Part shown: positions 1 through 8,506 of the stretch, piece after piece
How positions within the stretch are numbered: the stretch's first letter is position 1
How the letters are laid out: each line of letters opens with the position of its first letter
Origin: Opitutus sp. GAS368
Lineage (GTDB): Bacteria; Verrucomicrobiota; Verrucomicrobiia; Opitutales; Opitutaceae
Length of the DNA: 50,943 bases
Reading direction: 5' to 3'
Assembly (NCBI GenBank): GCA_945874455.1
Contig: CAMCHO010000006.1
Location: forward strand, 1 to 50,943
The notes under the pieces: model-generated
The model's input: only the letters and a program-made list of their open reading frames with translations
Told to the model about the DNA's origin: nothing
Database searches by the model: none
Translations under genes and position numbers: made by a program

Positions 1-1518
1 GTGTGGGTCAAGGAGCCGGTCACCGTCACGAACCAGCTCAACAACGGCCAAGGCGCGCGCCAACGCACCGAGACGCGCACGGTCAACGCCACCGCCCAGA
101 GCTTCTTCTTCAACGACCGACTGGTGACCACCGTCGGCTTCCGGCGCGATCGGCAGCGTTCCCGCACCAGCGCCGGCGCCTTCGTGAACCCTGCGACCGG
201 TCTCGCCGATCTTGCCAATACCAACATTTTTGGCCCCGCCCAAGGCTTCGTCTCGCCCTCCGGCACGGTCATCAACCTGCCCGGTTGGGTCGAACAAGAC
301 GGCGATACCAAGACTTACGGTGCCGTGCTCAAGGCCACCAAATGGCTTAACGTCCATTTCAACAAATCGGACAGCTTCGCCCCCCAGGTCGTCCGCCAAG
401 CGGTCGGGCTCGGAAATGTCCCGAATCCCCGAGGCTTCGCCACCGAATGGGGCGTAAGCGTCTCGGCCCTCCAAGGAAAACTCAATGTCCGCATCAACCG
501 TTTCCAGACGAAGGAGCTCAACTCCCGCGGCAGCGAAGTCGGGACCCTCGGCAACCGCTACATCGACATGGAGGGCCGCCCCGATGGTTCGAACAACATT
601 CAGCAGGCGTCGTTCCGCTTCTTTGCCACCAACATTGCCCGCGGCCGATTGATCGCTTCGGGCATCGCCAACCCGACCGACGCCCAACTCTTCCCCGTCG
701 TGGCATCGCTGATGGCGCCCTACGGAGCCGACAAGGCCAAGAACGAGGAGTGGCTCACTCGCCTCATCTTCTCGGGCCCCAGCCAACCTCAGACGGTCGG
801 CACCACCGACGTTTCTTCCGAGGGCTACGAATTCGAGGCCACCTACAATCCCACGCGCAACTGGCGCATCAAGTTCACTGGCTCGCAGACCCAAGCCCAA
901 GACGATCGCGTCTCGCCCGAGATTTATGATTGGTGGCAGACGCGCATCCCCGTGTGGACCACCCTCCGTAGCGACATCACACCCGGCGACGGGAAGGGCC
1001 CCCTTTGGTGGAATACCCTTCCCCCAGGCGAAACGCGCACGCCTGAGACCCGTTACATCGGCGACCAATACGGCCCCTACTGGGCCGCCGCGACCAACGC
1101 CGGCCGCCCGCGCTCCCAGCTGCGCGAATACCGCGCCACGGGTCTCACCAATTACGATTTCACTGAAGGTCGGCTGAAAAACTTCAATGTTGGCGGGGCG
1201 TTCCGCTGGGAGAGCAAAGCGTCGATTGGTTTCGGCGCCGCACCGCCCGAGAAAACCGGCCCCTACACCGGCACCATCCTCTTCCTCGACAACAATAAAC
1301 CCTACTGGGACAAGCCCCGCGCCTATTTTGATCTATCTGCGGGCTACAAGTTCAAGCTCTGGGGCGATAAAATCCGCGCCAAGGCTCAGCTGAACATCCG
1401 TGACGTCCTCGAGAACGGCCGCCTCCAGGCCGTGGGCGTCAACCCCGACGGCAATCCCTTCGCATACCGAATCATCAATCCCCGTCAGTTCATCTTCAGC
1501 ACGACCTTCGATCTCTAA
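1..1518 (+). CDS. TonB-dependent receptor, C-terminal part (5' end cut by window)
   Basis: This is the carboxy-terminal half or so of an outer-membrane TonB-dependent receptor; the open frame runs off the left edge. The visible 505 residues are rich in Asn, Thr, Gly and aromatic residues, with alternating strand-like segments. They end in a beta-barrel closing strand with a terminal hydrophobic residue (FSTTFDL), as expected for Bam-inserted proteins. No plug domain or signal peptide is visible, so these should lie outside the window. The GTG at base 1 is probably not the real start. Segments such as GLTNYDFTEGRLKNFNVGGAF and the Arg-rich periplasmic turns are typical of the large receptors expanded in Opitutaceae. 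The substrate cannot be told. A strong terminator follows directly, so this is the last gene of its transcript. Confidence 0.85.
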   Translation: MWVKEPVTVTNQLNNGQGARQRTETRTVNATAQSFFFNDRLVTTVGFRRDRQRSRTSAGAFVNPATGLADLANTNIFGPAQGFVSPSGTVINLPGWVEQDGDTKTYGAVLKATKWLNVHFNKSDSFAPQVVRQAVGLGNVPNPRGFATEWGVSVSALQGKLNVRINRFQTKELNSRGSEVGTLGNRYIDMEGRPDGSNNIQQASFRFFATNIARGRLIASGIANPTDAQLFPVVASLMAPYGADKAKNEEWLTRLIFSGPSQPQTVGTTDVSSEGYEFEATYNPTRNWRIKFTGSQTQAQDDRVSPEIYDWWQTRIPVWTTLRSDITPGDGKGPLWWNTLPPGETRTPETRYIGDQYGPYWAAATNAGRPRSQLREYRATGLTNYDFTEGRLKNFNVGGAFRWESKASIGFGAAPPEKTGPYTGTILFLDNNKPYWDKPRAYFDLSAGYKFKLWGDKIRAKAQLNIRDVLENGRLQAVGVNPDGNPFAYRIINPRQFIFSTTFDL

Positions 1519-1544
1519 TCCGTCCCGTCCTTACCGTCCTCACC

Positions 1545-1586
1545 CTGCCCCGCCCGTCGGAAGTCCGATCGGCGGGGCAGTTTTTT
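1545..1586 (+). terminator. Rho-independent terminator after the TonB receptor
   Basis: A perfect 10-bp stem (CTGCCCCGCC at 1545-1554 with GGCGGGGCAG at 1571-1580) encloses a 16-base loop that can pair further. Six T residues follow at 1581-1586. The T run lies only on the plus side, so it terminates the receptor transcript and not the minus-strand genes coming from the right. Confidence 0.9.
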
Positions 1587-1646
1587 GAGCGCTCAATCCT
1601 CTCCGGCCAAACGTCCGCCCGTCTCGGACTTGCCGCGCCTCGCCGC

Positions 1647-1832
1647 TTACCTAGCGACGCACACGACCATCGCTGCCACCGCCCAGCCCAACCACTTGGC
1701 CTTCGCGTCGCCGTCAGGTTCCCGACCTGCTTCCCCCAACACGATCGCAGTGACAGCGCCGACACCGACACCCGCGCCAACCGCTCCCGCCGCCCCCTGT
1801 GCGGGGAAAAACTCCGCCGCCCACAGCGGGCC
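1647..1832 (-). other. In-frame continuation behind the TGA of the clpS-downstream gene; possible small membrane peptide
   Basis: Directly behind the TGA (1833-1835) of the preceding gene, the same frame stays open for 61 codons to a TAA at 1647-1649. The peptide has two hydrophobic segments: an Ala/Gly/Val helix starting near AAGAVGAGVGVG, and WLGWAVAAMVVCVA at the end. They are joined by a polar loop EAGREPDGDAKAK, and third codon positions are GC-rich. The segment has no in-frame ATG, GTG or TTG near its beginning; the only candidate is a CTG at 1824-1826 preceded by GTGAGG. It could be a separate gene with a rare start, a read-through extension, or the tail of a longer gene split by a nonsense mutation. 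Only the open frame is certain. Confidence 0.4.
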
Positions 1833-2294
1833 TCACGACTCCAGAATACTTGAGTCCAGATGCTGGATAATCAGCTCCTGCACCGTGGCCAAAAACAGGT
1901 AGCACATGAACGCCTTCCGCACCGGCTCAGCAAATTTCATCATGTCCACTTCGCCCGTTTCCAGCGCTTCGTCGCCCAGGGGCAGGAGAAAATGCTCGCG
2001 CACCCGCAGCCGCACCGCCGCACAGGCCCGCACGATCATCTCGGCGTTTTCCTCGTCAAACGCGACCACACCTTCGGTAAAAAATTCTCCGTCAAACAAC
2101 GCGAGCAACAGCTCGACATCGCCGGACTGCGCCACGAGCAGCTCCGCCACCCAAGCGTCCCGAAACTCTTCGTCGAGATCCGTCAGCGTCAGTGGTGCGG
2201 CCAGACGCTCGCGCAGCCCGTCGCCGAGCTCGCGGATCACGTCCAACAAGGGAGCGACCACCGGCAGACTTAACTTGACCTCAATGCGCTTCAT
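1833..2294 (-). CDS. Acidic small protein downstream of clpS (DUF2017-like)
   Basis: This is a 153-residue acidic, mostly helical cytoplasmic protein without signal peptide or membrane segment. Its ATG lies inside the 3' end of clpS (14-base overlap), so the two are translationally coupled. In Actinobacteria a DUF2017 protein is encoded directly behind clpS. The pattern here, a helical region followed by EENAEMIVRACAAVRLRVREHF, resembles the end of that family, but I make this link only by position and rough pattern. The role is unknown. A function connected with N-degron proteolysis by ClpS/ClpAP is an inference from coupling alone. The frame continues open behind the TGA stop. Confidence 0.6.
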   Translation of the reverse strand: MKRIEVKLSLPVVAPLLDVIRELGDGLRERLAAPLTLTDLDEEFRDAWVAELLVAQSGDVELLLALFDGEFFTEGVVAFDEENAEMIVRACAAVRLRVREHFLLPLGDEALETGEVDMMKFAEPVRKAFMCYLFLATVQELIIQHLDSSILES

Positions 2295-2598
2295 CGGATT
2301 CGAGCACCGCTGTGAGATGCCACTGTTGCAAAGCGAAAACGTAGGCCTCCGCCCGTTCGCGCAACCCCACCCACACCACCGACCGTCCGCCCTCGTGCAC
2401 CTCCAGCATGTGCTTGCGGGCCGTCGGCTCGTCGAAACCGATGACTTTCTTAAACACGAGCACGACGTAAGACATCAGATTGACCGGATCATTCAGCACC
2501 ACGACACGCCACACGCCATCGAGCTGAAGCTCGTTCTGCACGCTGTGCTTGGGAAGACTACTGGAGTAAATTTCGCTCACGGAGCGGTGAGTGAACAC
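2281..2598 (-). CDS. clpS: ATP-dependent Clp protease adaptor ClpS
   Basis: ClpS binds the N-terminal domain of ClpA/ClpC and delivers proteins with destabilising N-terminal residues to ClpP. The 105-residue protein shows the ClpS core: a variable N-terminal extension (about residues 1-28), then WRVVVLNDPVNLMSYVVLVFKKV, where the NDP turn and following helix form the N-degron pocket. The middle helix TARKHMLEVHEGGRSVV and a final AEAYVFALQQWHLTAVLE strand/helix complete it. Length is normal for the family. It overlaps the next minus-strand gene by 14 bases and is separated by 97 bases from the divergent TPR gene, so its promoter must lie in that gap. No ClpA or ClpC gene is present in the window. 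Confidence 0.9.
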   Translation of the reverse strand: MFTHRSVSEIYSSSLPKHSVQNELQLDGVWRVVVLNDPVNLMSYVVLVFKKVIGFDEPTARKHMLEVHEGGRSVVWVGLRERAEAYVFALQQWHLTAVLESDEAH

Positions 2599-2695
2599 GC
2601 CGGAATCGCGTGCGCAAACGGAATTCTCTTTCCCAGCACAATCCCCAAGATTTTCTTGCCTCGACAGAATCCCGCGAACGGTAATTTGGAGTTAA

Positions 2696-4555
2696 ATGAC
2701 GCAGGCAGCTAAAAAACGGGGTCTCATGGCTCACTTACTCGCGGCTCTCGGCGCTGGGGGCCGGACTCGACCGCAGCCCTCGCCGGCGATTGTCCTGCTC
2801 CTCATCGCCATGACGATCACCGCCTACTGGGGTGTCGGCCAGTGCGGTTTCGTGAATCTGGATGACGACGCCTACGTCGAACACCAACCAATGGTGAATC
2901 AAGGCCTTCGTCCTGCGGCCATCGTCTGGGCATGGACCGCCGTGCATAGCAGTAACTGGCACCCGCTCACCTCCCTCGCCCACATCGTTGACTGCGACGT
3001 GTTCGGATTAAACCCTCTGCCGATGCACGGGGTGAGCGTGCTCTGGCACATCCTCAATACCGTGCTGGTCTACTTCGTCTGGAGAGCGTTGACCGGCGCG
3101 ACGTGGCGTTCCGCCATCGTTGCCGCCTTGTTCGCTCTGCACCCTTTGCACGTCGAATCCGTCGCCTGGATTTCGGAGCGCAAAGACGTGATGAGTACTT
3201 TTTTCTGGTTAGTCGGACTCGCCCTCTATGTTGGCTACGTCCGACGCCCCAGCGTCATTCGCTACGCCTTAATCGCTCTCGCTCTGATTTTGGCACTGCT
3301 CGCCAAACCGATGGCCGTTACCTTCCCCTGCACCCTGCTGCTACTCGATCTTTGGCCCCTCCGGCGTTGGCCGAGCCTCGGATGGTGGATGCTGCTCAGA
3401 GAAAAAATCCCGCTCTTCGTCATCGTGTTCGCGCACAGCATCGCGACGTTCTTCGCCCAGCACTCGTCCGGAGCGGCTGATTTCGGTCAACGTTTCTCAC
3501 TCGCTGACCGACTCGGCAACGCCGTGGTGGCTTATGTGCGCTATCTTGGAAAAACTTTTTGGCCGGACTCGCTCGCTCCGTTTTATCCGCATCCCGGCCA
3601 ATGGCCTGCCTGGACCGTGGTTGGATCGTTAGCGGTGTTAGCGACGATCAGCATCGTGGCGTGGAGACTGCATCGAACCCACGGCTGGTTCGCTTTCGGT
3701 TGGTTATGGTTTCTCGGCACCCTCGTTCCCGTCATTGGAATCGTGCAGGTCGGCGCACAATCGATGGCTGACCGTTACACGTATGTTCCCCTCCTTGGCC
3801 TCTTCACCCTGATCGTCTGGGGAGCCGCCGCACTCGCCACGCATAGGCCGACACTGCGACGTGCCTTCATCGGCATGGCGATCGTCGCCGTGAGCTGCGG
3901 CGGGTTCCTGACCCAACAACAAGTATCGGCCTGGGAAAACAGCGTCAGCCTCTACGAACGCAGCATCGCAGCCGGACAAGATAACGCGACCGTCCGCTAC
4001 CTGCTCGCAGTCGCCACTCAAGCGGCCGGTCGACCTGAAGCCGAGGCCGTCGCGCACTATCGACGCGCCTTGGCCTTCGAGCCCGACTACATCAACGCCT
4101 CCACCCAGCTCGCTATCCTCGCGATCAATCACCAACGAATCGACGAAGCCCGCCAGCTCCTGGAAGCAAACCGGCGCGCGCAACCTCTGAACCCCGGCGT
4201 TCACGTCAACCTAGGATCGTTTTTCTCCGGCCAGAATCAACGGGAAACGGCCATCGCTCATTTTAACACCGCGCTGCGGCTCAACCCCGGTCATCCCGAT
4301 GCGCACCGCGAACTCGCCAAACTCGCCGTCACGGAACAGCGCTACGAGGACGCGATTGTTCACCTTGAGTCATTGGTCAAAGCCCTCCCCTGGGACCCGA
4401 TCGCGCTCTGCGAGTTGGGCACGCTCCACGCCAATCTTCAGCGTTTCGAGCGCGCTCGGGTGTGCTTGGAGCGGGCCGTTTGGATTAATCCAAACTACCC
4501 GCCCGCGCGCGAGAATCTCCGGATCCTCCAAAGCCTGATGGACGCCAAGCGCTAG
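2696..4555 (+). CDS. TMTC-like polytopic membrane protein with C-terminal TPR repeats
   Basis: A 619-residue protein. An N-terminal part of about 400 residues has roughly ten hydrophobic segments, and tetratricopeptide repeats follow from about residue 420 to the end (for example EAVAHYRRALAFEPDYINASTQLAI and ETAIAHFNTALRLNPGHPDAHRELA). The first extracytoplasmic loop carries an acidic motif, NLDDDAYVEHQP (about 54-65). The stretch LFALHPLHVESVAWISERKD is highly characteristic of the bacterial relatives of eukaryotic TMTC proteins, GT-C-fold O-mannosyltransferases. The acidic loop motif fits a GT-C glycosyltransferase using a lipid-linked sugar. That activity is inferred, not shown. It stands alone on the plus strand and ends in a 4-base convergent overlap with proS (shared CTAG). 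Confidence 0.75.
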   Translation: MTQAAKKRGLMAHLLAALGAGGRTRPQPSPAIVLLLIAMTITAYWGVGQCGFVNLDDDAYVEHQPMVNQGLRPAAIVWAWTAVHSSNWHPLTSLAHIVDCDVFGLNPLPMHGVSVLWHILNTVLVYFVWRALTGATWRSAIVAALFALHPLHVESVAWISERKDVMSTFFWLVGLALYVGYVRRPSVIRYALIALALILALLAKPMAVTFPCTLLLLDLWPLRRWPSLGWWMLLREKIPLFVIVFAHSIATFFAQHSSGAADFGQRFSLADRLGNAVVAYVRYLGKTFWPDSLAPFYPHPGQWPAWTVVGSLAVLATISIVAWRLHRTHGWFAFGWLWFLGTLVPVIGIVQVGAQSMADRYTYVPLLGLFTLIVWGAAALATHRPTLRRAFIGMAIVAVSCGGFLTQQQVSAWENSVSLYERSIAAGQDNATVRYLLAVATQAAGRPEAEAVAHYRRALAFEPDYINASTQLAILAINHQRIDEARQLLEANRRAQPLNPGVHVNLGSFFSGQNQRETAIAHFNTALRLNPGHPDAHRELAKLAVTEQRYEDAIVHLESLVKALPWDPIALCELGTLHANLQRFERARVCLERAVWINPNYPPARENLRILQSLMDAKR

Positions 4556-6324
4556 GCGATCGCCTGCAACCGCGCCTCCGTCACCGCCGCCGCCAGCTTC
4601 GCCTCGATCTCCGTCAACGGAACCTTGGCCACGTCTTTTTGCGCGCGCCATTTCATTTCAATGATACCGTCCTTCAAGCCCTTGCTGCCGATCGTCAGTC
4701 GCAGCGGAATCCCGATCAGATCGGCATCCTTAAACTTCACCCCAGGACGCTCGGGACGATCGTCGATGAGCACATCGGCCCCCGCACCTTCCGCTGCAGC
4801 GGCGAGTTTCTTCGCGAGATCCATCATCTCGGGCAGTTGCGGATCAAGCACACAGATCAGCACCTGAAACGGAGCGACATTCCACGGCCAGACGATGCCG
4901 TCGGCGTCGTGGCTTTGTTCGATCACCGCCTGCATCGTACGGCTGATGCCGATACCATAGCAGCCCATCACCATTAAATGCGACTGCTTCTGATCGTCGG
5001 TAAATACGGCCCCGAACTTTTCAGAATACTTGGTCCCGAGTTTGAAGATATGCCCCACCTCAATACCCCGACGGACCTTGAGCGGCTGACCGGACTTCGG
5101 ATCGGGCTCACCGGGACGCACGCGGCGGAAATCACCAAACTGAGTCACCGCGAGATCGCGCGCGACGTTTACGTTGCGGACGTGGAAACCATCTTTATTC
5201 GCGCCGGTTGTGCCATTGCCAATCAAGCGGATCGCGTAGTCCGCGAAGATTCCCGCGAATGCGCTCGGATCCACGAGGGAGCCCTTGATGGCACCGAGGC
5301 TACCCGGCTTCGCTCCCATGACCGGAACAATCTCATCCGGCGTCGCGGGCCGGAAAAGCGTGAAGCCCAATGAACCCAATTTCGCCTCTTCCAATTCGTC
5401 ACATCCGCGCAAGATCACCAGAAACGGTTTTCCGTCTCCCATGTAAACCAGCGTCTTGAACTGCTGATTGGCCGGCACTGAATAAGGGGCCGCCTCCAAC
5501 GCCGCTATCGTCACTGCGCCAGGGGTCGCAAATTCCTCCAACGCTCCGCTCGGAGCCGCGTCCGCCAAATCCGCCGGCACCAGCGCGCTCGTCGCCTTCT
5601 CCCGATTCGCCGCGTAGCCGCTCTCTTCGTTGTAAATCACGTCATCGTCGCCGATTTCGGCCGGCACCATGAACTCGTGGGAAAAACTCCCGCCCATCAC
5701 GCCGGTATCGGCCTCCACCGCGATGGCGTGCGCACCGATACGACGAAAAAACGCCGCGTACGCCGCCTTCATCGCCAGATAGCTCTTGATGGCCCCATCA
5801 TCAGTGGTGTCGAACGAGTAGGCGTCCATCATCACGAACTCGCGTGCGCGCATCAGACCAAAACGCGGACGGATTTCGTTCCGAAACTTGGTCGCGATTT
5901 GGAAAAAATTCTTCGGCAAATCCCGGTAACTGGAAATCTCCTGCTTCACGAGCGGCGTAATGACCTCCTCGTGCGTCGGCCCGAGCACAAACTCCGGCTC
6001 CCGTGGCCCACGCTTGCCGTCGCCCGCAGTATCCGCGCGAAACATAATCTCACGCGCCGCCGCCCAACGCGGCCCCTGCTGCCAGTTTTCCACCGGATGG
6101 AGGTGGGGCATCTCGAGCTCGATGCCCCCGCCACGCTCGATCTCTTCCCGGCAGATTTGGGTGATCTTCTGCATCACCCGCAAACCGAGCGGCATATACG
6201 TATACAGACCGCCACCGAGTTTGCGCACGAGCCCCGCCCGCACGAGGAGCTTGTGCGACGCGATTTCGGCGTCAGCCGGACTTTCTTTCAACGTGGGGAT
6301 AAAATATTGGGACCAGAGTTTCAT
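4552..6324 (-). CDS. proS: Prolyl-tRNA synthetase, bacterial type with editing insertion
   Basis: Charges tRNA-Pro with proline in the cytoplasm. The start is taken at the ATG at 6324 (MKLWSQYFIPTLKE), giving 590 residues; the frame is open 13 codons further to a TTG, but those residues do not look like family sequence. Class II features are visible: the KLLVRAGLVRKLGGGLYTYMPLG segment (about 25-47), GPTHEE (115-120), motif 2 RNEIRPRFGLMRAREF (148-163), and motif 3 near the end with GCYGIGISRTMQAVIEQ. About 180 residues between motifs 2 and 3 form the INS/YbaK-like editing domain (YNEESGYAANREKA onwards), which deacylates Ala-tRNA-Pro. The anticodon-binding domain occupies the last 120 residues. 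Slightly longer than the E. coli enzyme (572), otherwise normal. Confidence 0.97.
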   Translation of the reverse strand: MKLWSQYFIPTLKESPADAEIASHKLLVRAGLVRKLGGGLYTYMPLGLRVMQKITQICREEIERGGGIELEMPHLHPVENWQQGPRWAAAREIMFRADTAGDGKRGPREPEFVLGPTHEEVITPLVKQEISSYRDLPKNFFQIATKFRNEIRPRFGLMRAREFVMMDAYSFDTTDDGAIKSYLAMKAAYAAFFRRIGAHAIAVEADTGVMGGSFSHEFMVPAEIGDDDVIYNEESGYAANREKATSALVPADLADAAPSGALEEFATPGAVTIAALEAAPYSVPANQQFKTLVYMGDGKPFLVILRGCDELEEAKLGSLGFTLFRPATPDEIVPVMGAKPGSLGAIKGSLVDPSAFAGIFADYAIRLIGNGTTGANKDGFHVRNVNVARDLAVTQFGDFRRVRPGEPDPKSGQPLKVRRGIEVGHIFKLGTKYSEKFGAVFTDDQKQSHLMVMGCYGIGISRTMQAVIEQSHDADGIVWPWNVAPFQVLICVLDPQLPEMMDLAKKLAAAAEGAGADVLIDDRPERPGVKFKDADLIGIPLRLTIGSKGLKDGIIEMKWRAQKDVAKVPLTEIEAKLAAAVTEARLQAIA

Positions 6325-6412
6325 GAAGTCGGGCAACGAAACACCCCGCGCGGGCCGGAGCAAATTTATTTGCGAGTCCGGGCTCTCGCCCGGTTAATAC
6401 TAGGCTCACCTG

Positions 6413-7027
6413 ATGCCTTCCGCACCCAACACTCGCCGCCCTTGGCCCATGAAGTGGATCGTGCTCACGATCGCGCTCGTGCTCGTGCCCTACACGTTTC
6501 TCACACTCCACTATCGCAAACCGGGGCCGGCCTATCGCCCCTATCAGGACGCTCAGGAGCGTGCCAATGTCGTGCGCCTGCTCTCCGCCGGCTACCAACG
6601 GATCACCCTCCCGGCCCAACGTCCTGCCGACCCAGCACGGGGCACCGCCACCGCGCCCACGCTGGCTGCCTTGGGCGGTCTCCCTTCGGCTTTGGTGGCG
6701 ACCCTCGTGCAGCAACCACTGCTCCCCGCCGAAATCTTGGCCGTCACCGCCGCACCTGCCGTCAGCGCGCTCCTGCCCTACCCCATTCAGTTCACGTGCA
6801 CCCTCCCCGACAACAAACAGCAACTCGCCGGGGCCGCGCTCTACATCAAAGATTCCGAGATTATTATCACGCCCGACTTCGAGCTGCTCGCCGGCGATCT
6901 GCTCGCGCGCTCGCGCGAGAGCGTCATTTTGCTGACCGTCCCAGCCGGCGCCCTCAAGGCCGGGTCGTATCGCATCACGCTCGCGGGCCAGCGCTCATCG
7001 CGCACGTGGGCTCTGCAAGTGCATTGA
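6413..7027 (+). CDS. Hypothetical membrane-anchored protein
   Basis: A 204-residue protein I do not recognise. After a basic N-terminus (RRPWPMK) there is one hydrophobic segment (about residues 14-28, WIVLTIALVLVPYTF). The rest is probably outside the membrane, with a Pro/Ala-rich middle and a beta-rich C-terminal part (FTCTLPDNKQQLAGAALYIKDSEIIITPDFELL, ESVILLTVPAGALKAGSYRITLAGQ) resembling an immunoglobulin-like or carbohydrate-binding sandwich. No catalytic motif is evident. It lies 42 bases upstream of argA on the same strand and may be co-transcribed with it. The divergent proS start is 88 bases away. A small 6-bp GC hairpin (6378-6393) lies just upstream of its start. Confidence 0.65.
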   Translation: MPSAPNTRRPWPMKWIVLTIALVLVPYTFLTLHYRKPGPAYRPYQDAQERANVVRLLSAGYQRITLPAQRPADPARGTATAPTLAALGGLPSALVATLVQQPLLPAEILAVTAAPAVSALLPYPIQFTCTLPDNKQQLAGAALYIKDSEIIITPDFELLAGDLLARSRESVILLTVPAGALKAGSYRITLAGQRSSRTWALQVH

Positions 7028-7069
7028 CGTGCCGCGTGGCATCGTCGACAAATACCAGATCAACCACTG

Positions 7070-8413
7070 ATGAGCACCGGTAACGGTAATCCCATGTCCT
7101 CCTCCGCTTCGTCCGCCAACGCGACGACGATCAAGCCCACGGACCTCCGCGGCATTCTCCAATACGTTCCGCGTTTTCAGGGACAAATTTTCATCATCGC
7201 AATCGACGGTGCCATCGTCGCCGACGAAAATTTCGGCAATCTGCTCGTCGATATCGCCGTCCTCCGTTCACTCGGCATTAAGGTCGTGCTGGTGCATGGC
7301 ATCGGCCAGCAGATCGTCGAACTCGCGACCACCCGAAATATCCCCATCACCAATGCCGACGGCACCGGTATCACGGATCCGGTGACGCTCGACCTTGCGA
7401 TTCGCGCCTCTTCCCGCGTTTCCCACGCCCTCGTGGAAGGCCTCACGCAAAACACACTGAAGTGCGCGACCACCAATGCAGTCCGGGCGCTGCCCCTCGG
7501 AATCATCAAAGGCGTCGACCAGCAACTCACCGGAAAAGTGGAGCGCATTGACCGCGATTTCCTCAGTGAGTTGATTGAAAAGCAGATCGTGCCCGTCGTA
7601 TCACCCATCGGCTTCGGTCCCGACGGCAAATCCCTCCGCGTCAACTCCGACCTGCTCGCCGCCGAACTCGCCGAGGCCTTGCACGCGACTAAAATCATTT
7701 ACCTGACACCCCAAGCCGGCCTCGAAATTGACGACGCGATCCGCCGGGACATCTCCATCGACGCGTTGCGCAAAATTCTCGAGAGCGAGCCGAGCCGCAT
7801 CGCACCAGAGAGTCTCAGTAAGGCGCAACACGCCGTGAAGGCGATCGAGACCGGCACGCCTCGGGTACATGTACTGGACGGACGAGTCTTCGACGGCCTG
7901 CTCAACGAGATTTTCTCCAGCGATGGCGTCGGCTCGCTCGTTTACGGCAACGACTACCAGCAAATCCGCCAAGCGCGGAAGAGCGACGTGCGGCTCATCT
8001 ACAATCTCACGCGCGCCGCCGTGCGTCGCGAGGAACTGATCAACCGCACGCAGCAGGCGATTGAAAAGAACATCGATCAATTCTTCGTCTTCGAGATCGA
8101 CGAAAACATCATCGCCGTCGTCACCCTCTATTTCTACCCGGATAAACCGCAACTGGCCGAAGTCGGCTCGCTCTACGTCATGCCGTTCTATCACAACCGC
8201 GGCATCGGTAAGAAAATGGTCGAGTATGCGTGTATGCAGGCCAAACAACGCGGCGTAAAATCAGTCATCGCACTCTCTACCCAAAGCTTTGGTTTCTTCA
8301 CGAACGTCGTGGGCTTTGCGGAGTCGACTAAAGATATCCTGCCCGATACCCGACTGAAACTCTACGAAGAGGGCGGTCGCAACGCCAAGGTCTTGGTGAA
8401 AATGCTTGGGTGA
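7070..8413 (+). CDS. argA: N-acetylglutamate synthase (kinase-like domain plus GNAT domain)
   Basis: Acetylates glutamate with acetyl-CoA, the first step of arginine biosynthesis. The 447-residue length matches the classical ArgA of about 440. Residues 25-290 are an amino-acid-kinase-like domain (FIIAIDGAIVADENFGNLLVDIAVLRSLGIKVVLVHG, then the VSPIGFGPDGKSLRVNSDLLAAELA nucleotide-fold segment), which in ArgA usually binds the arginine inhibitor. Residues about 305-447 are a GNAT domain with the acetyl-CoA loop NRGIGKKMVEYA near residue 380, followed by GVKSVIALSTQSFGFFTNVVGF. The two-domain architecture separates it from ArgB (kinase only). An in-frame ATG eight codons further (7094) is an alternative start. 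No other arginine gene is in the window. Confidence 0.93.
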   Translation: MSTGNGNPMSSSASSANATTIKPTDLRGILQYVPRFQGQIFIIAIDGAIVADENFGNLLVDIAVLRSLGIKVVLVHGIGQQIVELATTRNIPITNADGTGITDPVTLDLAIRASSRVSHALVEGLTQNTLKCATTNAVRALPLGIIKGVDQQLTGKVERIDRDFLSELIEKQIVPVVSPIGFGPDGKSLRVNSDLLAAELAEALHATKIIYLTPQAGLEIDDAIRRDISIDALRKILESEPSRIAPESLSKAQHAVKAIETGTPRVHVLDGRVFDGLLNEIFSSDGVGSLVYGNDYQQIRQARKSDVRLIYNLTRAAVRREELINRTQQAIEKNIDQFFVFEIDENIIAVVTLYFYPDKPQLAEVGSLYVMPFYHNRGIGKKMVEYACMQAKQRGVKSVIALSTQSFGFFTNVVGFAESTKDILPDTRLKLYEEGGRNAKVLVKMLG

Positions 8414-8506
8414 GCTTTATTCGCGATTCTCGCCAGCCTCGGAAATCAACCGCCAGCGAGGTCGTCGAACAGCGCAACGCCTGGGCTGCGTGTAAATTCC
8501 TTGGCC

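Noticed and set aside
1545-1586. Bidirectional terminator
   Set aside because: The stem is symmetric but only the plus side has a T run, so it cannot serve the minus-strand clpS transcript in the usual way.
5677-7083. 468-codon plus-strand frame across proS and the next gene
   Set aside because: It is antisense to proS, and the translation is His/Arg-rich. proS and the downstream plus-strand gene explain the DNA in full.
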